Source: Bremia lactucae (taxonomy: Eukaryota > Oomycota > Peronosporomycetes > Peronosporales > Peronosporaceae). Taken from it: a stretch of DNA of 42,634 bases. Both the position numbers and the translations under genes were made by a program. The stretch lies in NCBI RefSeq assembly GCF_004359215.1, contig NC_090625.1, forward strand, positions 494,761 through 537,394, written 5' to 3'. Below the pieces are notes generated by a model, which was not told the origin of the DNA, ran no database searches, and saw only the letters and a list, made by a program, of their open reading frames with translations. Shown one piece after another: positions 31,904 to 39,798 of the stretch. The first letter of the stretch is position 1; each line of letters opens with the position of its first letter.

Positions 31904-31921
31904 GGATTTCAAGTGCTACCA
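31904..31921 (-). other. Primer-binding site, family 2
   Basis: Minus strand TGGTAGCACTTGAAATCC, 2 bases from the LTR. The first 11 bases equal those of family 1; the rest differ. Confidence 0.75.
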
Positions 31922-31923
31922 AG

Positions 31924-32456
31924 TGTAGGCGGGCACGTCGTAATGCGGCCACGCTCTACTTAGACACACACCCTAGCACAGCGAGGAAGCGGTTAAACCT
32001 GCTTCTCTTGCGTGCAGTGAGGTAGTTGTGGTGGGCGCGCAAGCGACCTCACCCAACACACTAAGAACTCTGGTAAAGTGACGTCACGGGAGCGGTAATC
32101 CGTCTCCTCGTGCGCACTTACCAAGTAGGTAGTAAATTTCAGACTGATTTATATTTAATAGAATTAAATACAAATACCTATTTTTACCAATTAAAATGTT
32201 ATCTCTATAGATACCATTTAATATGTATTGCGAGCGTATCTTTATAGATCCCTCGCGTAACGGATGACGCTAGCCGTCATCCCTCCTAATGTGAATGCAC
32301 CCATGTGCATCACATCCACAAGGGTTGGTCACAAATGTGCATCACACCCGAGTGTTGGGTCTAACTACTATTATTTAGTAATTGACCATCCCCTTAAGTA
32401 CACCAAGTGTACTTAACGGGGACTGTGTAACATAGGGGCAACTTTAGGCCGTTACA
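31924..32456 (-). repeat. Family 2 LTR 'C' (533 bp), 5' LTR of the pair
   Basis: Plus reading TGTAGGCGGGC...GGCCGTTACA followed by the duplication ACATC. Primer site and gag lie on its left, as expected for a minus-oriented 5' LTR. Confidence 0.9.
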
Positions 32457-32535
32457 ACATCTTACTTGTTTGCTAAAGGAAGATGTAAAATGGTCATGGT
32501 AATTGTCAGCGTTCCTTTGAGGGTATCAGGTAAAG
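32457..32535 (+). pseudogene. Ty3 family 1 RT/RNase H scrap
   Basis: Plus frames read CLLKEDVKWSW and, shifted, the equivalent of QRSFEGI and SLMQ, which match the RT-RNase H border in T1 and T3. Only about 80 bases remain before opposite-strand sequence begins. Confidence 0.5.
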
Positions 32536-32930
32536 CTTAATGCAATGCACAGATATTTTGAGATTTTCTTGTATCTTGCTTTCTAAACTAGTATCCCTGT
32601 TTCAATCCACCCGACTATCAAATGGTCGAACTCTGACGCTGCCTGTGCTTGTGCACAGCCATCAGGATCTAACTCCACAGTGTGATGGGTTGTCTGGTTG
32701 TCACACTGAGGTCGTACAAACGACCTAATTATAAGTGAGGCGATTATCCTTACTTGTAGTACATAAATACGCATGTAGACGCTCCAAGACGTCCATCAGA
32801 TGGCCATCTGACAAGCGAGAAGCAGGCATCGTCATGGATCGATGATGCCAATGCATGTCTCAAATTTCTCGAGCGATGGCAAACCAATTACATTTATCAT
32901 CCAAATCTGGTGCAATGAAAATATCCTAGC
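32536..32930 (-). pseudogene. Ty3 family 1 linker/protease fragment
   Basis: Nucleotide similarity to T2 11780-12180 is obvious by eye (GATTTTC..GT..TTGCTTTCT, GTTTCAATC, CAGATGGCCATCTGA). The minus frame 32774-32583 is open but has no catalytic motif. It flips to plus-strand gag at about 32935. Confidence 0.6.
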
Positions 32931-32934
32931 CTTG

Positions 32935-33050
32935 TTTAATCATCAAGGCTCTCAACAGGCAAAACTGTTGAGGTTGCAACACGTACAGACCCCTTACCTA
33001 CGATGTCGCACACGCGTCGTCCGAAAACCTTACGGATAGAAAGTCATTGG
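32935..33050 (+). pseudogene. Ty3 family 1 gag fragment
   Basis: Plus-strand HQGSQQAKLLRLQHVQTP matches the NQQGSQQAELLRLQQVQTP coil of T6 gag. About 115 bases, framed by unrelated sequence. Confidence 0.65.
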
Positions 33051-33059
33051 ACCTGAGGT

Positions 33060-33547
33060 TGGCGCAATAGACTACCAAGTGCTCAGAATCTGAATGCGCA
33101 ATTCCCGGTTCAAAGGATGTGGAACACATAGGGGCCAAAGTAAATATAACTTTCCAAGCATATGTCTTATATCAGAAAATTAGACGCATTACATGTGGGT
33201 AGCTCGTTTCAATGCATATCATCATCCAGTATAGGAATGATAAAGGAAAAAAGAAATCACAATTTTAAATAATATTGTCAATATCATACATGGTATTACT
33301 GGGCAGCTAGACGCGCAAATGGGCAGTGGCGATACTTAATTTCTTTATATTATAGAAAGTTGAAATTTTAAGAAGTATAAGTACGTAAGAACTTCATACA
33401 TTAATTACAGTTTTGCTTTATACAAAGCCTTCCTTAGTATTTACGTTTAGTTGCAAAGTCACGATTCGCAACTTTAAATCCTTTCTTTAAACGTTGTATT
33501 CGAAGGCACCTTACCTGTAGAATCCAAGCTTGAAGTGAGGCAAAGGT
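33060..33547 (+). repeat. Possible decayed LTR before T5
   Basis: AT-rich noncoding sequence directly upstream of a degenerate primer-binding site (33550-33568, TAGTAGCACTTCGTGGTCC) and gag. By position it should be the 5' LTR of T5, but the termini are not recognisable and similarity to the other family 1 LTRs is faint. Confidence 0.35.
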
Positions 33548-33604
33548 ACCTAGTAGCACTTCGTGGTCCGTTCAATAGGTACGTACATAACATCCAACAT
33601 TGAC

Positions 33605-34800
33605 ATGTCGAATGAAGAAAAAGAGCGTTATCACGCCCCCCAGGAAGGCCTGCACGCTAAGAGTGAGTTGTTCACTCACTTTAAAGACCTCAAAAGTAAT
33701 GCGGTTAAACAAATGAGTTCAACCGAAGGCGGGCCAGCCGTCAATATTGCCAGCTCTGCAAAGAGACGTTAAAAATGCGGCTATAACCGTCTTATTCAAT
33801 ATAAACTCGACGCGGCCCAGAAAAAATACCTTCCTTCAACAGCAAGCCTCTCAGCAGGCAACACTGTTGACAGAACAAGGTGCTTATAGATGGAAATGTT
33901 AAGACAGCAGCATTTCCATGCTGCTGGTGGGCCGACGCATTCGCATCGACCCGAAAGCTTATAAAAATGATCTCCAAGCTCAAGGAAGTCGAAGGTGACT
34001 CCTTGTTAAGGTGGTTCGTCGAATTAGATGATGACATTAAGTTCGACGAAAGTGTAGTTTCCAGGACCAATCTGGACGGATGATCCAAATCTGGGCCTTA
34101 GGCTGAAGTTTTACGACCCAGATGTGTTTGGGTCGTACGAGGTCTCTATGACACGGCTCAGACGAACGTTTAAGCGACCACGTGCCGAATTCAGGGCTCG
34201 AGCATAGCTTTTGTACTCAGAACAGGGCAAGCGTGACCTTCACGCTTATGCTCAGCATATACTAATTGTATTATGAGTAGGCCAATTGATGATGACACTG
34301 GTTACTGTGTTCATCAAGGTTCCGCTTGTTCCATGCAAGACCCACCTGTTCTGCCTCAAAATAGAGACCCTAGATCAAGCGATCTCTATAGCCAGACAGG
34401 AGGACATTTGTCTGAAACAACAATTCGTTCATTCGGTTCCTCTCGTCAAAACCGAAACGACAAGAGACCAGCGGTCCCGAACCAGTGCACCTATGTCATT
34501 CTGAGAGCGATAAACCTCTCTCCTGAAATTAGGAGAGATTCAAAAGATGCAATCGCTGTCAAAAGACAGTGCATTACACCTATTAGTGCAGCGTCCCACG
34601 TACAATGCAAAAAAAAGAGCAAAACGATCGAACTCCCACAAAGAATAGCGGATGACGTGGGTTCGGCGCTGTTGCGCAACAACGATACAGATCGACACTA
34701 GATGATCGGGGTCAGTAGGTGCGGAGGACTCTGCTGTTCACAACGTCTAGAGAATTCGCAAACCTTCTAAAGAAACATATTCTCCCAACACACAGCCCAC
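33605..34800 (+). pseudogene. Ty3 family 1 gag of T5, broken
   Basis: The region opens near 33615 (MSNEEKERYH) with LFTHFKDLKSNAVKQMSS to a stop at 33772. A coil remnant lies at 33830-33860 (QQ.ASQQATLL), then MISKLKEVEGDSLLRWFVELDDDIK (33967-34040), the capsid-like core. 34273-34701 is an open, Asp/Arg-rich C-terminal frame without an intact knuckle. It shares order and motifs with T2 and T6 gag. At least three frame changes. Confidence 0.7.
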
Positions 34801-34839
34801 TGTGGGCTACTGCCCCCTGGTAGCGAGGTTACCCTCATC

Positions 34840-35045
34840 CGCTTGATAATTGATGTGACTAAGGGTTTATCAATTCGTTCCCTAGTCAGTTTGGGGCGTC
34901 GAACAATTTCAATTGACACCAGTCGCTATAACAATGTAGCTTAAGCTCGTTGAGCGCAATACACGTCTAACGAGGATGACAGTACGCCTCGCGACAGGCG
35001 CATCTGTAACAACTAAGAAACGTGTAGTTAAAATCTAATATACGC
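34840..35045 (+). pseudogene. Protease N-terminus of T5, broken
   Basis: Bases encoding FGASNNF (about 34891-34910) correspond to the DCGASNNF active-site loop, with a deletion removing the Asp codon. It is followed by an equivalent of the SLDGR/ARSAQY region and ends at a strand flip near 35060. Confidence 0.55.
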
Positions 35046-35066
35046 TAGAAGGTCAATAGTACGACT

Positions 35067-35279
35067 TTCTCCTTTGCCTCGTCAAGTTTATGTTGTATAA
35101 ACTTGGCGGTGGCTGAATGGAGGGCCTCTCTGTCCAAATCGGACAGCATGGCCATGATGGCATCACCCCCTACGGTCGAACTCATTCGTTCGATCGCACT
35201 CCTGTAAATGTCACTTTGAAAGGACGCGAAACGTGATGCGAATTTCCATTATCATCGACATTTCATTGAAATGATAAAA
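35067..35279 (-). pseudogene. Ty3 family 1 gag N-terminus
   Basis: The minus strand reads SAIERMSSTVGGDAIMAML, DLDREALHSATAKFIQHKLD and EAKEKV, very close to T6 gag (SAVERMSS, DRDALHSTVAKFIQHELD). The first codons before SDIYRSAIERM are frame-disrupted. It abuts T5 protease head to head. Confidence 0.7.
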
Positions 35280-35310
35280 CTGTGGTCCTTGGACGGACTA
35301 GAAAGTGCTC

Positions 35311-35728
35311 GGGGCACTGCCGACTTGTATGCTTCAGTACAAGTCCACTTTGCATTGCTTTAACACAAGTGGTGCCACACGTCACTTCACGTACACTGGA
35401 AGACTCTTTAGAAATACTTGCTTTAAAGAGGTTTATAAGTAAACTGAATTTAACATAATTAACCTCTTCTATTTATATCTATATCTTTTTTCTACTAACT
35501 TAATAATACAATAATATTAAACGCGTAATAAAGTCTGATATGTCTATCTCTTTGCGCGCGTCCAGTGCTGACTGGACCGTGGAGCAAGTATATATCGAGG
35601 CCCATTAAATAAGCTTTTCGAATAGTATCATGTTAAGTAACATTCCCAAAATATGATCTACCTTTTAGATAATAAATTATTTAACGACCTTTAAATGTTA
35701 ATTTAATTTAACGATTTATCCCCGTTCA
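35311..35728 (-). repeat. Family 1 LTR (about 418 bp), 5' LTR of a minus remnant
   Basis: Reverse-complement match to the T6 LTR along its length, ending CCCCGTTCA at 35728. At the gag side AAAGTGCTC runs straight into GGGGCACTG, so about 11 bases covering the end of the primer site and the LTR tip are deleted. Confidence 0.75.
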
Positions 35729-35933
35729 TTTGGGGGATACCTTTGGAAGCACGAAAATTTGAAAATTTGTCTGTGACGCAGAAATGGTGAGAGAGACAAA
35801 CCTCATACTCAACTCCTAATTCATAGATATTCATGATTAGTAATTAATTGAAGAAGCCCTTCCGGTCTTTTAAGAAAAATTTCCATGGCCAGTATTCAAG
35901 AACATTACATTTGTGATGGGTGGATTAATTAAG

Positions 35934-36086
35934 TTGGTGGGTGGAAATAGTAAGCAATTTGATCAGTCAGATTCTACCTGGCGGGGTGAAAATAGCAAAG
36001 TTCGGTGGGTGAAAATAGCAAGTAATTTGATTGGTCAGATTCCACGTGGGGTGGAAATAGCAACTTGGGTGGGGGAAATAGCAAGT
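35934..36086 (+). repeat. Degenerate minisatellite
   Basis: The motif GGTGGGTGGAAATAGCAAG recurs five times in variant form (near 35936, 35984, 36003, 36050, 36068). Two of the copies extend into a longer unit of about 65 bp with ATTTGATYRGTCAGATTC. Any ORF here is a by-product of the repeat. Confidence 0.7.
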
Positions 36087-36656
36087 TCCTTTCTTTGTTG
36101 TTTATGAATCTAAACAAAAACTATTAACTTGTATTTTTAATTACATAGGGTATGATATATTATCTTCTTTATATTTTACTATTTTTATTATAATTTTATT
36201 TCAGCCCTGCAACTGCAAAAAAATCATATTGGTGTGTTTTGACCACTAGGTTACCTTAAGCTCTATCTTTTTGAAAATAATATAAAAATTATTAAATCGA
36301 ATTCTCCAATTATATCGTCTGTATTCCTGACGCTTGGAAAGAAAAAGCAGGCCCCATTTTATAAGCGACACGAAACGCATTGCAGCCTGAAGAAGTTACA
36401 CATACAATTACCGCTACGCTGATGATGTACTACGAAACCATTATCGAGAGGCAAAAAAGTGTCATGTCACTGACACTTATACTCTGCAGCGGCCAAGCCC
36501 ATACAGCATAGCCCGTTCAACCTGTTAAGATTTAGCTCACCTTTCTATAAAAATTCACTCTGAAGGGGTAGTACACGTCGCAGTGCAGGAAGACTAAGAG
36601 ACGACATCGTACGGTTGTACGGGCAAAGACGTCGGGCATGTAGCAAAAGATCTTGC

Positions 36657-36848
36657 TCACAATCGTGCGTGTTTACGGTAGCGTTGATTCTTTCGGCGCA
36701 ACGACTTAAATAATGCTATTTTCGCCTTAAATGCCTGTTCTGCTACTTCTGGCGGACGAATGGAACACGTAACTTGCACTTTTCTTAAACGCGCAGAAAA
36801 ACGCTTTTTTTGCATAGCGGTGACACTACTTTCCCATTTTCCATCCAA
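36657..36848 (-). CDS. Small basic ORF, unknown
   Basis: 63 codons, Lys/Arg-rich (MQKKRFSARLRKVQ, KAKIALFKSLRRKNQRYRK), one Cys, no signal peptide. It is divergent to the transglutaminase gene, about 240 bases away. It could be chance or the 3' remnant of a gene. No family recognised. Confidence 0.2.
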   Translation of the reverse strand: MDGKWESSVTAMQKKRFSARLRKVQVTCSIRPPEVAEQAFKAKIALFKSLRRKNQRYRKHARL

Positions 36849-36888
36849 TGATAAATGAGCTCCTCACAAAAGTACAGGTAAAAGCCTA

Positions 36889-36923
36889 AAAGACCGTGTC
36901 GGCTACAACCCTACACGGTCTTT
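36889..36923 (+). promoter_or_regulatory. 11-bp perfect hairpin upstream of transglutaminase 1
   Basis: AAAGACCGTGT (36889-36899) and ACACGGTCTTT (36913-36923) are exact inverted complements around a 13-base loop, about 80 bases before the core promoter. Role unknown; it could be a protein-binding palindrome or the 3' end of an unseen transcript. Confidence 0.4.
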
Positions 36924-37003
36924 CGGTGTCGCATCGTTGCTCTGCGATCACAATGCGCATGTTTCCCATTGCGTGCGTCGAGCTCTCGGGCCAAGTACGG
37001 AGT

Positions 37004-37022
37004 GGCCATTCTCCAATTTTCT
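37004..37022 (+). promoter_or_regulatory. Oomycete core promoter (Inr + FPR)
   Basis: GGCCATTCTCCAATTTTCT fits the oomycete initiator plus flanking promoter region (GCTCATTYYNCAWTTT type) with one or two mismatches at the 5' end. It lies 66 bases before the ATG, where transcription would start. Confidence 0.75.
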
Positions 37023-37087
37023 CGTTCTTGAGAAGATATCCTCTATATCTCGTTCTTGGCTGACGATCTCACCACTCTCTTGTCATT

Positions 37088-38707
37088 ATGGTGTACTCGC
37101 CAAGCCTTTACCTCGTCTCTGCTGCCTTGGCCACCGTGATGCTCAAGATGCAGGAGGCGTCAGCGGGTTCGATGTTCTACGGAGCGCATACAATATCCAA
37201 TACGACCGAAGTGATTGACAAGTCGTTTCCCGGAAATGGCCGTGAAGTGGATGAAATCGATCGTAAGATCGTGGTCACGATCGATTCGACGCTCCCTGAT
37301 ATCACCACGATCTCGACCGTCGTCGTGCAACATCCCGAGCTCTTGTCGAACGTAACTGTACCGCCGATTGAGCCGATTTCGACGTTAGTGGGCAGATCTG
37401 TTTTGGCTCAGCCGCCAGTGTCACCTGATGCGAACCCAGATGCGTACGTATCAAAAACACCACCTTTAGTTGTCTCGGGAGAGAAAAAAGAGGACCCGAA
37501 AGACTGTGCTACTGGTTGGAAGGAGCATGTACCAAGCGTTAAGAAAGGAATTTTAAACAATGTGATGCAGAATCACACCATCGTGCGGGATCGTCGACTC
37601 GCGGCTTATGATAACATTGATATTCGAAAGCTCGAGGAGTTTTTTGGACCATTAGTGTTAAAGTGGGTAGAACTTCCTACTATTGGAGTCGCGGCCTCGG
37701 CGCCGTGGCCTGGTCCGTATTGGCCCGACTACCAGGACAGTATTAATGTCATCTGGAATCAGGGTGATATAAGTGCCTCACAAAAGTACGCTACTGCTTT
37801 CGGTCATGATCCTGGAACGTTTATGAGTCAAATCTCGAAATTTCACGGAATCGAATCCGAGATCATAACCTCGCCGTGCAAGCACCATAAAGACTGCGAT
37901 TCAACCAAGTCGTTGACCGCCTGTGCGATCCGAGAGGGCAGTGAAGAAGGCAAATGCATTGAGACATGGCTCGGGATTTGCCACGCTTGGTCCGCTGCCG
38001 CCACGGTCGAGTCTGAGCCGAATTGTGACGTGCATTACAATAATCAAACGTTTCATGCACTGGATATCAAGGGTTTACTATCGGTCCTATACGCCGATAC
38101 AATGGTACGTGCGATCTTTACGGGTGTGCGGTACAAACATGGCAAAAAAGATCTGGATGAGTACGGACGTGCGCATGACCCGATCTTACGGGATCTCAAT
38201 CCGGGCTTTTTTCACATTACAATCTGTAACCTTCTTGGAATTTTCCAAAAATCGTTCGTAGTCGACATCTCGGCCGACGAGGAAGTCTGGAACCAACCGG
38301 TTCGAGGGTATGAGATTGCTGAGCAGACGGAAATGACGCCTCAAGAAGCGGCCCGGACGTTCTACGGATTGGAAGAGTATCCGTGGAATGCCGAGGCTAA
38401 GAGGATCGTCTACGTCCAAACACGTCTCACGTGGGTCCTCGAGTCATACGATGACGGAAGTCTCGTGGAATCGGGTCGAGTTGACAACTATACGACAGGG
38501 GAATGGTACTACTATCTACTTGAATTGGATGAATTTGGAACCATCATTGGCGGCGAGTGGTTGTACCATTCGTGTACAAACCACCCTGACTTTTTGTGGC
38601 TTGTGGCTGCGACACCACAAGAAAATGCCAGAAGTCGCGCTGGCATTAAGTACGACGAAGTGAAAATGCTGCTGACGAAGTCGGTGGAATGCTCAGCTAG
38701 GGAGTAA
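37088..38707 (+). CDS. Secreted transglutaminase elicitor, GP42/PEP-13 family (paralogue 1)
   Basis: 539 codons, no intron. Family members are Ca2+-dependent apoplastic or cell-wall transglutaminases that cross-link proteins and are sensed by plants through the surface peptide PEP-13. A signal peptide ends about residue 27 (QEASA/GSM). Residues 28-166 are a variable, Asn/Pro-rich region with possible glycosylation sites. RDRR (167-170) may be a processing site. C298 in GICHAWSAAA, H376 in NPGFFHI and D393 in VVDIS are the candidate catalytic triad. VWNQPVRGYEIAE (400-412) is the PEP-13 equivalent and keeps the Trp and Pro reported as essential, but differs in its C-terminal half. The start is supported by the matching N-terminus of the neighbouring paralogue. 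No frame damage. Confidence 0.93.
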   Translation: MVYSPSLYLVSAALATVMLKMQEASAGSMFYGAHTISNTTEVIDKSFPGNGREVDEIDRKIVVTIDSTLPDITTISTVVVQHPELLSNVTVPPIEPISTLVGRSVLAQPPVSPDANPDAYVSKTPPLVVSGEKKEDPKDCATGWKEHVPSVKKGILNNVMQNHTIVRDRRLAAYDNIDIRKLEEFFGPLVLKWVELPTIGVAASAPWPGPYWPDYQDSINVIWNQGDISASQKYATAFGHDPGTFMSQISKFHGIESEIITSPCKHHKDCDSTKSLTACAIREGSEEGKCIETWLGICHAWSAAATVESEPNCDVHYNNQTFHALDIKGLLSVLYADTMVRAIFTGVRYKHGKKDLDEYGRAHDPILRDLNPGFFHITICNLLGIFQKSFVVDISADEEVWNQPVRGYEIAEQTEMTPQEAARTFYGLEEYPWNAEAKRIVYVQTRLTWVLESYDDGSLVESGRVDNYTTGEWYYYLLELDEFGTIIGGEWLYHSCTNHPDFLWLVAATPQENARSRAGIKYDEVKMLLTKSVECSARE

Positions 38708-39718
38708 CGTGACAACTTGCGAGTCCACGCAGAACACAAGCAATAGTTGTCGCGACGTTTGACGCAAAATTACATTCAAAGGGTTCACTAGTACTTTTAA
38801 AATTGTTGCTTTGTAACTTGTAATTTTTAAATGGTGCTTTTCATGCATTTTGTTGTTGTGCGAACTTTAGCCTGGAATGCAATTGACATGGAAGTAGGCA
38901 AGCTTTAGATGCGTCTACTAATCTACGTCTTCGTTGCGTCTGGTAGACGATACGACTTCATTTTTCCTACATACGTATGCGCATGGCACAGCTCGTTAAT
39001 AAGCTGGAGCACGGCATGCGCTGATGCAAGAGCAATTTTAATACAAGGCTTACTTCCCTACTACAGGTGTTGAGTTTAATGAGGTAATTTAACTGCAATT
39101 GTTATTAAATTGCACGCTTCCCCGTGCTTAGTACTTGGCGATTACGCTGGTTGTGCAATAATTAATATCAGCACGTAAAAATGACTTAATTACATAATAT
39201 TCCTCATAAAAACACAAATCGAGATTTTCAAAAATTATTTCTGAGAGCCCAAATAATCTTTATACTTTGTAAGCATATTGAAATTCTGCGAGTGTAATGC
39301 AAATTACACACTAGTAAAACAGTCGTTTTTCACAATGTCGTTGGCCAATTTCATCCATCTCTACGCTCTAGGACATCAGGTTTCGTCAAGCCATGTTATA
39401 GTAGGCTTAGCGCGAAACGTTTTATGATAACAAACGCGGGGAAAAGGCTGAGAGAGATAGCTTGCAGTGCGGAATGAAACACAAGTGATAATGTACTCGT
39501 TCTCAGCCTCAAATTTACTTTAGTGGGGTAAAATTCTTAAACGAGAAAAGTATAGAGTGCAAAAACATGGAGCGCAGTTTTCTATCTGTTTTCAATTGTT
39601 GAAAAGATCACAAAACACCCGACATTAAACCAACCTTCTGATTATATTGGCACGTCTTTTCGTGCCATGCTTTCGTAATGAAGTTTCGATCCTAGTCGCT
39701 GCATTCCAAGTAAAGAAA
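38708..39718. other. Intergenic between the paralogues
   Basis: About 1 kb, AT-rich, without long frames or recognised repeats. It separates the tandem genes and supplies the second one with its own promoter, so they are not co-transcribed. Confidence 0.6.
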
Positions 39719-39737
39719 GCTCATTTCCCAATTTTCT
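39719..39737 (+). promoter_or_regulatory. Oomycete core promoter (Inr + FPR), near-perfect
   Basis: GCTCATTTCCCAATTTTCT matches the GCTCATTYYNCAWTTT consensus throughout. The predicted 5' leader is about 60-75 bases to the ATG at 39799. Confidence 0.85.
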
Positions 39738-39798
39738 CGAAAAGGAGATTACAAGAACCTTCTGAATTGCTCTTTTTGTCGATACTATTCGCACGAAT

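Larger units (their letters stand above)
26920..32456 (-). mobile_element. Family 2 LTR-bounded insertion with anomalous interior
   Basis: 5' LTR C, primer site and gag (31867-31266) are normal minus-oriented family 2 sequence. After the N gap the interior is the inverted copy of T3 (pol on the plus strand, against the element's sense) right up to LTR B. The matching ACATC duplications and similar LTRs argue for a real insertion; the interior argues for replacement, conversion or misassembly. Confidence 0.6.
35729..37003. other. Intergenic, upstream of the transglutaminase genes
   Basis: Mostly AT-rich. It holds a short minisatellite (35934-36086), one small minus-strand ORF (36657-36848) and a hairpin (36889-36923). 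No LTR or retroelement coding sequence was recognised in it. Confidence 0.6.

Noticed and set aside
33563..33604. Upstream start for T5 gag
   Set aside because: These codons lie in the primer-binding region; the start aligned with T2 and T6 is further downstream.
35913..36107. 64-codon plus-strand ORF
   Set aside because: It is the translation of the minisatellite; the peptide is itself repetitive with no start context.
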